From contig NZ_RDQF01000042.1 of NCBI RefSeq assembly GCF_004114425.1, positions 1 to 64,000 of the forward strand: a DNA stretch of 64,000 nt, read 5' to 3'. The notes below the pieces were generated by a model. It was not told where the DNA came from, did no database searches, and saw nothing but the letters and a program-made list of their open reading frames with translations. Below are positions 24,645-33,300 of this stretch, piece by piece (positions within the stretch are counted from its first letter, which is position 1; every line of letters begins with the position of its first letter). The position numbers were made by a program, and so were the translations under genes. This stretch comes from Bradyrhizobium vignae (GTDB lineage Bacteria > Pseudomonadota > Alphaproteobacteria > Rhizobiales > Xanthobacteraceae).

Positions 24645-27600
24645 ATGCGGGGCCAGAAATCAAGCGCGTTCTTCACGAGAGTTCTGCTCAATGCTCAGGG
24701 AGCGCCGCGGGCTCGCGGATCACTCGAAGATGACCTCTGGACCTGGAACAGTTGGCTTGGGTCAACCAATCTGGCGGATCCCAGCGGTCCTGCTGAGACG
24801 GCGGCATCGACCGGATTGCAATGGACAAGCATGGCGGAGCTGGGCCGCGATGACGGGACCTCGAGCGCCAGCGCGCAGGTCGACCGGAGCGCGCGGAATT
24901 GGCTTTGGCCAGAGCCTCACCCAGGAATCCGCGCCGGAACAGAACAAGGCTCCTCCGCACAATGGCTCGAGCAGTTCGACTGGGCGACCAGCATGGCGCG
25001 TGGAGGCGGTGGTGCGTTCCCTGGTTCAAGCGCGACCACGCCTTTGCATCCCGGCGCCGGCAACTCCGGCGCGACGAGTTCGTTTTCAGTAGCTGCGGAC
25101 GCCGCGGATTACCCGCCTGGTAGCATTGCAACGTTTACCACAACGGGCCTCCTGTCCGGAGGGTCGGTCACCTTCCAGATCGCTGACCTACCGAGTGCGC
25201 CGGGTGCTAACGGCATTGCCGATGTTTATACACCATTCGCGATCAAGGACGGCGGCGCCGGCGATTTGGACGGGCTCGCCAATGGCACAGTGGTCGCGCA
25301 ATGGCAGGTGCCCGTCGACGGCCGTGCGACCGGTGCGACCTTGCAGCTCACGGCGACCTCCGGCGGCCAGACTGCGACAGCGACGTTCGCCGACGCAAGC
25401 AACAAGATCGTCACGGAGAATCAACTAGCAGGTACGCCGAAGAGTACGTGGTCGATCCACGGCTCGATCGCCAACCAGGGCGACTCGCAGATTGAAGGTT
25501 TTGCGACCCAGATCAGCACCAACGCTGGACAGACGGTCTCCTTCAAGATTGACACCGCCGCGAGCGTGACCGGCTATAAGCTCGATATCTACCGGCTTGG
25601 CTATTATGGCGGCAACGGCGCGCGTTTGATCACGAGTATGCATCACACCGGAACGGACAATCAGCCGAACCCGATTTTCAATTCTGCGACCAATACCGTC
25701 GACGCTGGAAACTGGTCCGTGACGGACTCATGGACGATCCCGAGCACAGCGGTGTCGGGCGTCTATTTCGCGAAATTGACATCGGATACGGGCAACTTCC
25801 AGAACATGATTCCGTTCATAGTTCGGAATGACGGCACGGCCTCGGACATTCTGTTCCAGACCAGCGATACGACCTGGGAAGCGTATAATCCGTGGGGCGG
25901 ATACAACCTGTATCAGGGCCCTAGCGGTACGAACAGCGATCGCGCATATGAAGTGAGCTACAACCGTCCGATCGCCATGAATGTGAATTCCAACTTGGCT
26001 CAGCCGACCGACTTCCTGTTCGGCGAAGAGTACGCGGCAATCTATTGGATGGAGCGGAACGGCTATAATCTCAGTTACATCTCGGGTATCGATGCCGCGA
26101 CCAATGCCGGACTGCTGCTAAATTCGAAGTCTTATGTCGACGTTGGCCACGACGAATATTGGTCCCAATCGCAATTTGCCAATGTCAAGGCGGCGGCCGA
26201 TGCAGGCGTCAATCTCGCTTTCCTGAGCGGTAACCAAATCTATTGGGACATCCAGCTAGCTCCGAGCTTCGACGCCAGCCATACGCCGAACCGGAATGTC
26301 ATCGAATACAAGGACATCTGGAGCGGCGCCCAGATCGATCCTGACGGAACTGCGAACGGCGGAGCGGGGCTGTTTCGCGATCCTGTTTACGGACCCGGAA
26401 CTCCGGAGAATTCGCTTTCCGGCCCGATCTTCACGGTCGACGACTCCGGCACGCTCTCCAACATCACGATTCCGGCCAGCATGTCGCAGCTCCGCTTCTG
26501 GAGAAATACCAGCGTTGCCAGCGGCAACGGAGGAACGCTGACCAACCTGCTTGGCTACGAATGGGACAGCGACCTCGATAACGGCTTTCGGCCGGGCGGC
26601 TTGATCGACATGTCCTCGACAACGATGAACGTCAACACGCTGCTGCTCGACAACGGATTGACTACCGGTCCCGGCACAGCCACGCACAGTCTCACGCTCT
26701 ACCGTGATCCGACCAGCGGAGCCTTGGTTTTCGGCGCCGGCACGGTCATGTGGTCGTGGGGATTGTCGAACCAATACGTCCCATTCCACGGCATCACCGC
26801 ACCGGTTAGCACTGCCGTTGAGCAATCCATGGTGAACCTGTTCGCCGACATGGGAGTGCAGCCGCAGACGCTTCAGACTGGCCTTGTAGCTGCGCAGGCC
26901 TCGACCGACACAACCGCGCCGACGGCGGTCATCACTTCCCCAACGAGCGGGAGCAGCGTCAGTCAGGGCCAGCAGGTAACGATTACCGGCACTGCGTCGG
27001 ATGTCGGCGGACGTGTGGCCGGCATCGAGGTGTCGACCGATAGCGGCAAGACCTGGCACCCCGCCAGCGGAACGGCGAGCTGGAGCTATACATGGGTTGC
27101 GTCGGGCTCTGGCGCGCAGGTCATCGAGGCGCGCGCGACCGACGACAGTGTCAATGTGCAGGCGACCCCCGCCAGTATCAGCATCAACGTCACAGGTGGG
27201 GGGAGCGGAGGAAGCCTGTTCACGGCTTCCACCACGCCGGCGCAGACCAATTTGAATGATCGCTCGGCGATCGAGGTCGGTGTCAAATTCACGTCGTCGT
27301 CTGCCGGACAAATCACCGCGTTGAAGTTCTACCGCAGCCCGGGCGACACCGGCACGGATCTGCTCGACCTCTGGAGCTCGACCGGCACCAAGCTGGCCAG
27401 CGCCACCTTCAGCAACACCACGGCCACGGGCTGGCAGACCGTGACGCTGGCAACGCCGGTCTCGATCGCCGCCAACACGACCTATGTCGCCTCGTACCAC
27501 ACGAGCGGAGCCTACGTCGCGACCAATAATTTCTTCACCAACTCGTTCACGAGCGGCCCGCTGACGGCACCCTCATCGGCGTCCAGCGGCGGCAACGGCG

Positions 27601-29315
27601 TCTACGCCTATGGCGGCACGAGCACTGCGGGCATCTTCCCGACCAGCAGCTTCAGCGCCAGCAACTATTATGCCGACGTGGTGTTCTCTTCCGGAGCGAC
27701 CACCGACTCGCCGCCGGTGCTGACGAACCAGACACCTAACCAGACCGCGGTCGTCGGCTCGGCTTTCTCGCTGACGCTGCCCGCCAACACGTTTACCGAC
27801 GCCGACGGCGACCCGCTCACATATGCGGCGACACTGGCCGACGGCACGCCGCTTCCCTCGTGGTTGAACTTCAATGGGCCGACCGAGACGTTCAGCGGCA
27901 CGCCGACATCGGCGAACGTCGGCACGATCACCGTCAAAACGACGGCCAAGGATCCCGCCGGTCAGTCCGCCAGCGAGACCTTCAATATCGCCGTGTCGTC
28001 GACTGCGCCGCCCGCGAGCCTGTTCACGGCTTCCAACACCCCGGCGCAGACCAATTTGAACGATGGCACGCCGCTCGAGGTCGGTGTCAAATTCACGTCG
28101 TCGTCTGCCGGCCAGATCACCGCGCTGAAGTTCTACCGCAGCCCGGGCGACACCGGCACGGATCTGCTCGACCTCTGGAGCTCGACCGGCACCAAGCTGG
28201 CCAGCGCCACCTTCAGCAACACCACGGCCACGGGCTGGCAGACCGTGACGCTGGCAACGCCGGTCTCGATCGCCGCCAACACGACCTATGTCGCCTCGTA
28301 CCACACGAGCGGAGCCTACGTCGCGACCAATAATTTCTTCACCAACTCGTTCACGAGCGGCCCGCTGACGGCACCCTCATCGGCGTCCAGCGGCGGCAAC
28401 GGCGTCTACGCCTATGGCGGCACGAGCACTGCGGGCATCTTCCCGACCAGCAGCTTCAGCGCCAGCAACTATTATGCCGACGTGGTGTTCTCTTCCGGAG
28501 CGACCACCGACTCGCCGCCGGTGCTGACGAACCAGACACCTAACCAGACCGCGGTCGTCGGCTCGGCTTTCTCGCTGACGCTGCCCGCCAACACGTTTAC
28601 CGACGCCGACGGCGACCCGCTCACATATGCGGCGACACTGGCCGACGGCACGCCGCTTCCCTCGTGGTTGAACTTCAATGGGCCGACCGAGACGTTCAGC
28701 GGCACGCCGACATCGGCGAACGTCGGCACGATCACCGTCAAAACGACGGCCAAGGATCCCGCCGGTCAGTCCGCCAGCGAGACCTTCAATATCGCCGTGT
28801 CGTCGACTGCGCCGCCCGCGAGCCTGTTCACGGCTTCCAACACCCCGGCGCAGACCAATTTGAACGATGGCACGCCGCTCGAGGTCGGCGTCAAATTCAC
28901 GTCGTCGTCTGCCGGCCAGATCACCGCGTTGAAGTTCTACCGTAGCCCGGGCGACACTGGCACGGATCTGCTCGACCTCTGGAGCTCGACCGGCACCAAG
29001 CTGGCCAGCGCAACCTTTAGTAACACCACAGCGACCGGCTGGCAGACCGTGACGCTGGCGTCGCCGGTCTCGATCGCCGCCAACACGACCTATGTCGCTT
29101 CGTACCATACGAGCGGGACTTACGTCGCGACCAACAATTTCTTCACAAATTCGCTTACGAGCGGCTCGCTGACCGCCCCCTCATCGGGCTCCAGCGGCGG
29201 CAACGGCGTCTACGCCTATGGCGGCACCAACACTGCCGGGCTCTTCCCGACCAACAGCTTCAGTGCCAGCAATTATTATGCCGATGTGGTGTTTCAGCCT
29301 CAGCTCGCAGCATAA
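24645..29315 (+). CDS. Very large multidomain protein: N,N-dimethylformamidase-like domain, Ig-like and DUF4082 repeats
   Basis: A 1556-residue protein, GGAGGG seven bases upstream of ATG. Order: about 150 residues of low-complexity N-terminus; a short beta domain; a domain (about 258-740) like the C-terminal part of the dimethylformamidase large subunit (YKLDIYRLGYYGGNGARLI, NPWGGYNLYQ, VGHDEYWSQSQF); a bacterial Ig domain (about 755-850); then DUF4082-type domains at about 856, 1124 and 1392, separated by putative Ig (He_PIG-like, PPVLTNQTPNQTAVVGSAF) modules. No Sec signal peptide. The type I transporter genes directly downstream suggest export by that route, though no RTX repeats are present. 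Probably a surface or matrix protein; enzymatic activity of the amidase-like domain is unproven. Confidence 0.85.
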   Translation: MRGQKSSAFFTRVLLNAQGAPRARGSLEDDLWTWNSWLGSTNLADPSGPAETAASTGLQWTSMAELGRDDGTSSASAQVDRSARNWLWPEPHPGIRAGTEQGSSAQWLEQFDWATSMARGGGGAFPGSSATTPLHPGAGNSGATSSFSVAADAADYPPGSIATFTTTGLLSGGSVTFQIADLPSAPGANGIADVYTPFAIKDGGAGDLDGLANGTVVAQWQVPVDGRATGATLQLTATSGGQTATATFADASNKIVTENQLAGTPKSTWSIHGSIANQGDSQIEGFATQISTNAGQTVSFKIDTAASVTGYKLDIYRLGYYGGNGARLITSMHHTGTDNQPNPIFNSATNTVDAGNWSVTDSWTIPSTAVSGVYFAKLTSDTGNFQNMIPFIVRNDGTASDILFQTSDTTWEAYNPWGGYNLYQGPSGTNSDRAYEVSYNRPIAMNVNSNLAQPTDFLFGEEYAAIYWMERNGYNLSYISGIDAATNAGLLLNSKSYVDVGHDEYWSQSQFANVKAAADAGVNLAFLSGNQIYWDIQLAPSFDASHTPNRNVIEYKDIWSGAQIDPDGTANGGAGLFRDPVYGPGTPENSLSGPIFTVDDSGTLSNITIPASMSQLRFWRNTSVASGNGGTLTNLLGYEWDSDLDNGFRPGGLIDMSSTTMNVNTLLLDNGLTTGPGTATHSLTLYRDPTSGALVFGAGTVMWSWGLSNQYVPFHGITAPVSTAVEQSMVNLFADMGVQPQTLQTGLVAAQASTDTTAPTAVITSPTSGSSVSQGQQVTITGTASDVGGRVAGIEVSTDSGKTWHPASGTASWSYTWVASGSGAQVIEARATDDSVNVQATPASISINVTGGGSGGSLFTASTTPAQTNLNDRSAIEVGVKFTSSSAGQITALKFYRSPGDTGTDLLDLWSSTGTKLASATFSNTTATGWQTVTLATPVSIAANTTYVASYHTSGAYVATNNFFTNSFTSGPLTAPSSASSGGNGVYAYGGTSTAGIFPTSSFSASNYYADVVFSSGATTDSPPVLTNQTPNQTAVVGSAFSLTLPANTFTDADGDPLTYAATLADGTPLPSWLNFNGPTETFSGTPTSANVGTITVKTTAKDPAGQSASETFNIAVSSTAPPASLFTASNTPAQTNLNDGTPLEVGVKFTSSSAGQITALKFYRSPGDTGTDLLDLWSSTGTKLASATFSNTTATGWQTVTLATPVSIAANTTYVASYHTSGAYVATNNFFTNSFTSGPLTAPSSASSGGNGVYAYGGTSTAGIFPTSSFSASNYYADVVFSSGATTDSPPVLTNQTPNQTAVVGSAFSLTLPANTFTDADGDPLTYAATLADGTPLPSWLNFNGPTETFSGTPTSANVGTITVKTTAKDPAGQSASETFNIAVSSTAPPASLFTASNTPAQTNLNDGTPLEVGVKFTSSSAGQITALKFYRSPGDTGTDLLDLWSSTGTKLASATFSNTTATGWQTVTLASPVSIAANTTYVASYHTSGTYVATNNFFTNSLTSGSLTAPSSGSSGGNGVYAYGGTNTAGLFPTNSFSASNYYADVVFQPQLAA
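27213..29315 (+). repeat. 804-bp in-frame tandem repeat (two near-identical units plus a diverged partial third)
   Basis: Unit starts at AGCCTGTTCACGGCTTCC: 27213, 28017 and 28821, exactly 804 bases (268 codons) apart. The first two units are almost identical base by base, apart from the first about 80 bases and scattered sites. The third covers only the DUF4082 part and carries more synonymous and some amino-acid changes. Each unit equals one DUF4082 plus one Ig module. Confidence 0.95.
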
Positions 29316-29326
29316 GGAATAGTGGA

Positions 29327-29662
29327 ATGCATGCTGAAATCTATACGGATGGAGTGGACGAAATCACGGTCGGTGGTTCGATCGTGCGCGTAGACTTGGT
29401 GAGCCTGTCACCCACCGAGCGGGACGACAACAACGCTCCCAAGAAAGTCTTTCGTCAGCGGCTGATCTTCTCGGTGGAAGCCTTCGCGAACTCCGTTGAG
29501 GTGATGCAGAACGCGCTTCAGGGCCTAGTCGATGCCGGCGCGATCCGGCGCGCCCGATCAGCCTCGACCACCGAGCCTTCGCACGTCGTTTCGTCGCTGG
29601 AGCGCGATCGACCCGCGCCAAATGCAGCACGGCCTCCTAATGTCTCAACCAACTTCCGCTGA
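29327..29662 (+). CDS. Small conserved-type protein between secreted protein and type I transporter
   Basis: A 111-residue protein starting MHAEIYTDGVDEITVGGSIV and containing VRVDLVSLSPTERDDNN, then VFRQRLIFSVEAFANSVEVM with LVDAGAIRRA. The first 80 residues look well folded (beta strands then a helix); the last 30 are Ser/Pro-rich and overlap the next gene by 23 bases. AAGGA lies upstream of the ATG. I recall similar short proteins beside type I secretion genes in rhizobia but know no function; a chaperone or secretion accessory is a guess from position. Confidence 0.68.
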   Translation: MHAEIYTDGVDEITVGGSIVRVDLVSLSPTERDDNNAPKKVFRQRLIFSVEAFANSVEVMQNALQGLVDAGAIRRARSASTTEPSHVVSSLERDRPAPNAARPPNVSTNFR

Positions 29663-31847
29663 AATCGATCGCGAATGCGCCCCGACGACCTCCGACGAAG
29701 GCGCGCCCTCGGCGTCTTGGACCGCGCTTGAAAGTTTGGCAAAGGTCGCCGCCCATCACGGCATCGACTTGTCTGCGGAACGCCTTCGGCACGTCTATGC
29801 CACCGACGGCTCAATACTTTCGATCGACCGGTTGCTACGAATGGCGCGCGAGGCGGGACTTCGTGGGCAGACTGCGCACCTCGATTGGGGAGCGCTAAGC
29901 CACCTGGGCGAGGCATATCCGGCGCTCGTCCGGCTCTCGAACGACAATTGGGTCGTTATCTTGGGTGCGCCGCGAGCCGATGGCCTCGAGGCGGCCACCA
30001 TCTGGGATCCACTCGCAGAGCGCAAGGACGAGCCGCTGATCGTTGACAAGGACCGCTTTTGCGCACGGTGGAGCGGCGATGTCATTCTGATCAAGCGTGA
30101 GCGCCCGTCGTCAGCACGCCAAAGGGTGTTCGGGCTGAGATGGTTTTTGCCCGAACTGCTGCGTCAATGGCGGCTGTTCGCGGACGTGGCGATAGCGGCC
30201 ATCTTACTCTATGCACTGGGTCTCGCGCTTCCCATTTTCTTTCAATTGGTGATTGACAAAGTTCTCGTGCACGAGAGCTTCACGACGCTTTACGTGCTCG
30301 CGGCCGGCGCGACCGTAGCCCTGGCATTTGACGCGATATTCAGCTTTTTGCGGCGATACTTGCTGCTTTATGCGACCAACAAGGTCGATATCCGGGTCGC
30401 CACCAGGACATTCGGACACCTTCTCGGTCTGCCCGTCGCCTTTTTCGAGCACATATCCGCCGGCGTTCTAGTGAAGCATATGCAGCAGGCTGCGCGGATC
30501 CGCGAATTCCTCACCGGTCGGCTATTCCTGACGACCTTGGACGCTCTATCGCTGTTCGTGTTCATCCCGGTGCTGGCGCTCTACAGCGTTAAGCTGACGG
30601 GGCTGGTGCTCGCCTTCACGATCGTAATTGGAGGCGTCGTCGCGATCTTAACGGGGCCGTTCCGCCGACGTCTCTATGATCTGTATCAGGCCGAGGGCGC
30701 AAAACAGGCCCTGCTGGTCGAGAGTGTGCATGGTATGCGAACGGTGAAATCGTTGGCCATGGAACCGCGACAGAGTAGGGCGTGGGACGATTGCTGTGCT
30801 CAGTCGGTTTCGATGCGATTTGGCGTCGAAAAAATCTCCGCGGGGGCCCAGTCGTTGACGGGCTTCCTTGAGAAGATGATGGCACTCGGCATCATCGCTC
30901 TTGGTGCGTTGGACGTCTTCAGCGGCGAAATGACGATCGGCGCGCTCGTCGCTTTTAACATGCTGGCCGGTCGCGTTTCGGGACCATTGGTCCAGATGGT
31001 GACGATGGTCCACGAATATCAGGAGGTACTCCTTGCCGTTAAGATGCTCGGCGAGGTGATGAACCAGCAGCTGGAACACGACGGCAACCGCGAAGGGTTG
31101 CGGCCGCAGTTCGCCGGTAAGATAGAATTCGAAAACGTCACCTTCCGTTATGGAGAAGGAAGGCCGGCACTTGATGATGTGTCGTTCTCGATCACGGCTG
31201 GCTCGATCGTCGGAATAGTTGGCCGAAGCGGCTCGGGCAAGACGACGCTGACGCGGCTCATTGCCGGAATGTACCCGGTGCAGCAGGGATTGCTGCGGAT
31301 CGACGGCTATGACTCGCGCGAACTCGACTTGATTCATCTGCGTCAGAATCTTGGGCTCGTGCTGCAGGACAATTTTCTGTTCCGAGGCACGGTGCGCGAG
31401 AACGTTGCCTGCGTTAAGCGCGATGCCACTTTCGGTGAGATCGTGAGGGCCGCGCAACTCGCAGGCGCTGATGAGTTTATCGAACGGCTGCCTCGCGGTT
31501 TCGACACCCTCCTGGAGGAAGAAGCATCGAACCTGTCAGGCGGACAGAAGCAACGGCTCGCGATTGCCCGCGCGTTGATCGTCAATCCGCGCATTTTGAT
31601 CTTGGATGAGGCAACCAGCGCGCTCGATTCCGAGAGTGAAACCATCATTCGGCGCAATCTGCGCCGCATTGCCGAGGGACGAACGGTGATCATCGTATCG
31701 CACCGGCTATCGATGCTTTCGGACGCGAGCCAAATCCTGGTGATTGACCGCGGCAAGATCGTCGATGTGGACGGTCACGACCGGCTACTGCACAAGTGCA
31801 CGATTTATAGACATCTCTGGAACCAGCAGACGAAGCAGAGCGCATGA
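29640..31847 (+). CDS. Type I secretion ABC transporter with C39-like N-terminal domain (HlyB type)
   Basis: A 735-residue inner-membrane exporter. Residues about 25-150 form a C39-peptidase-like domain (HHGIDLSAERLRHVYATDG, then LRMAREAGLRGQTAHLDWGA) that lacks the catalytic Cys where C39 peptidases have it, so it should bind rather than cut substrate, as in HlyB. Six membrane helices follow (about 165-440), then the ATPase: Walker A GRSGSGKTT near 527, signature LSGGQKQR near 632, Walker B ILILDEATSALD near 651. Starts inside the end of the small upstream gene and overlaps the HlyD gene by ATGA. Confidence 0.93.
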   Translation: MSQPTSAEIDRECAPTTSDEGAPSASWTALESLAKVAAHHGIDLSAERLRHVYATDGSILSIDRLLRMAREAGLRGQTAHLDWGALSHLGEAYPALVRLSNDNWVVILGAPRADGLEAATIWDPLAERKDEPLIVDKDRFCARWSGDVILIKRERPSSARQRVFGLRWFLPELLRQWRLFADVAIAAILLYALGLALPIFFQLVIDKVLVHESFTTLYVLAAGATVALAFDAIFSFLRRYLLLYATNKVDIRVATRTFGHLLGLPVAFFEHISAGVLVKHMQQAARIREFLTGRLFLTTLDALSLFVFIPVLALYSVKLTGLVLAFTIVIGGVVAILTGPFRRRLYDLYQAEGAKQALLVESVHGMRTVKSLAMEPRQSRAWDDCCAQSVSMRFGVEKISAGAQSLTGFLEKMMALGIIALGALDVFSGEMTIGALVAFNMLAGRVSGPLVQMVTMVHEYQEVLLAVKMLGEVMNQQLEHDGNREGLRPQFAGKIEFENVTFRYGEGRPALDDVSFSITAGSIVGIVGRSGSGKTTLTRLIAGMYPVQQGLLRIDGYDSRELDLIHLRQNLGLVLQDNFLFRGTVRENVACVKRDATFGEIVRAAQLAGADEFIERLPRGFDTLLEEEASNLSGGQKQRLAIARALIVNPRILILDEATSALDSESETIIRRNLRRIAEGRTVIIVSHRLSMLSDASQILVIDRGKIVDVDGHDRLLHKCTIYRHLWNQQTKQSA

Positions 31848-33274
31848 TCGGGACAGAGAAAACGCGCGTTCAACCAAGCGCCGACCTACCGGCCTCTCCA
31901 AAGAAGGGCGACCGAAGGCGCCGAGGGCTGCTGCGGCCTAGCCCAGCGCCGCCGCCTGTTGTCAGGGAATTTCAGCCCGATGCAGCGGAGATCGAACAGC
32001 GCAACCCGCCACGCGTAGCACGAATGACACTCTATTGTGTTGTAGCTGTGATCGCGGCCGCGGTCACGTGGGCATCCGTCTCGCGCGTTGACATGATCGT
32101 GACCGCGCAGGGGAAGCTGATCACCACGCGTCCCAACCTGGTGGTTCAGCCATTGGAAACGTCGGTAATCCGCGAAATCCACGTCAAGCTCGGCGATCGC
32201 GTCAATCGCGGCGACTTGCTGGCGACGCTCGATCCAACCTTTTCGCAGGCGGATCTCGATCAGTTGCGTATGCGCGTCGCTGCGTTCGATGCCGCCATTG
32301 CCCGGCTCCGCGCCGAATTGGACGGGACAGAATATGTAGTCAGGAATTCTGAAAATCCCGATGAGGTGCTGCAGCAGAAGGTATTCCTGCAGAGAAGGAA
32401 CGCTTATGACGCACAGTTTCAGAACTATGAGGCGCAGATAGCTTCCGCGCGAGCGAATCTGCAGACAGCGCAAAATGAAGAGACGGTTCTGGCTCAGCGG
32501 CTGGAAAACATGCAGCTGATCGAAACCATGCGAAGCGCGCTAATGGCCAAGGAAGTGGGTTCAAGGCTGAATTTCCTGCTTTCTCGTGATGCGCGGCTGG
32601 AAGTCGAGAGCAATCTCGCGCGCGTTCGGGGCAGCATTGCCGATAGTTCGCATCGTTTGGACAAATCCCGAGCGGATCAAAAAGTATTCGCCGAAGAGTT
32701 TCGCCGCTCCGCTTACCAGGAGCTCGTCGAGACTTTGAGCAAGCGTGACAGCGCCGCTGAAGAGTTCAAGAAGGCCGAGCTTCGTCGCCAACTGATCGTA
32801 CTGCGCGCTCCGGCAGATGCGGTCGTGCTCGAGATTGCCAATCGGACCGTCGGGTCGGTCGTTCGCGAGGCGGAAACCCTGTTCCTACTCGTTCGCCGGG
32901 ACGCTCAACTCCAGGCCGAGGTCAATGTGGATGGCAAGGATATCGGCCAGCTCGCGATCGGGCAGCGGGTACGGATCAAGTTCGAGGCGTTTCCGTTCCA
33001 GAAATATGGCACGGCGACTGGTGAGGTCCGGGTCATTAGCCAGGACTCGTTCTCGCCAGACCCGAAGGTCGAAGGTGCGCGTCGCGCGTCCAGTCCCTAT
33101 TATCGCGTGCTGGTCGATTTGCGGGACACGCACCTTCGGCTGCCGCCGGAACATCTTCAGCTCATTCCCGGTATGGCGGTCACGGCTGAGATGAAGGTCG
33201 GAAAGCGCACGGTGATTTCATATTTCCTCTATCCCCTGCTTCGTGGCTTGGATGAAAGCATCCGCGAGTACTGA
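31844..33274 (+). CDS. Type I secretion periplasmic adaptor (HlyD family)
   Basis: A 476-residue membrane-fusion protein. A cytoplasmic N-terminus rich in Pro/Lys/Arg is followed by one membrane helix (MTLYCVVAVIAAAVTWASV), the barrel/lipoyl start (GKLITTRPNLVVQPLETSVI and HVKLGDRVNRGDLLATLDP), a long coiled coil, and the C-terminal lipoyl/barrel part (VLRAPADAVVLEI, SYFLYPLLRGLDESI). It bridges the ABC exporter to an outer-membrane TolC-like channel, which is not in this window. Confidence 0.93.
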   Translation: MIGTEKTRVQPSADLPASPKKGDRRRRGLLRPSPAPPPVVREFQPDAAEIEQRNPPRVARMTLYCVVAVIAAAVTWASVSRVDMIVTAQGKLITTRPNLVVQPLETSVIREIHVKLGDRVNRGDLLATLDPTFSQADLDQLRMRVAAFDAAIARLRAELDGTEYVVRNSENPDEVLQQKVFLQRRNAYDAQFQNYEAQIASARANLQTAQNEETVLAQRLENMQLIETMRSALMAKEVGSRLNFLLSRDARLEVESNLARVRGSIADSSHRLDKSRADQKVFAEEFRRSAYQELVETLSKRDSAAEEFKKAELRRQLIVLRAPADAVVLEIANRTVGSVVREAETLFLLVRRDAQLQAEVNVDGKDIGQLAIGQRVRIKFEAFPFQKYGTATGEVRVISQDSFSPDPKVEGARRASSPYYRVLVDLRDTHLRLPPEHLQLIPGMAVTAEMKVGKRTVISYFLYPLLRGLDESIREY

Positions 33275-33300
33275 GGCGGGATTACCATGGTGCACTGTCG

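Noticed and set aside
26256..29108. Long minus-strand open frames over the large repeat protein (up to 414 and twice 243 residues)
   Set aside because: They mirror the GC-rich third positions of the plus-strand gene, repeat with the 804-base unit, are Arg/Gly-rich, and have no recognisable domain or ribosome site.
27213..29315. Tandem repeat considered as CRISPR-like or other non-coding array
   Set aside because: Unit is 804 bases, in frame and fully coding; no short spaced repeats exist.
24645..29315. Large repeat protein as a LapA-like adhesin cut by the LapG-like peptidase
   Set aside because: Its N-terminus lacks a retention module and an evident di-alanine cleavage site; no RTX repeats near the end.
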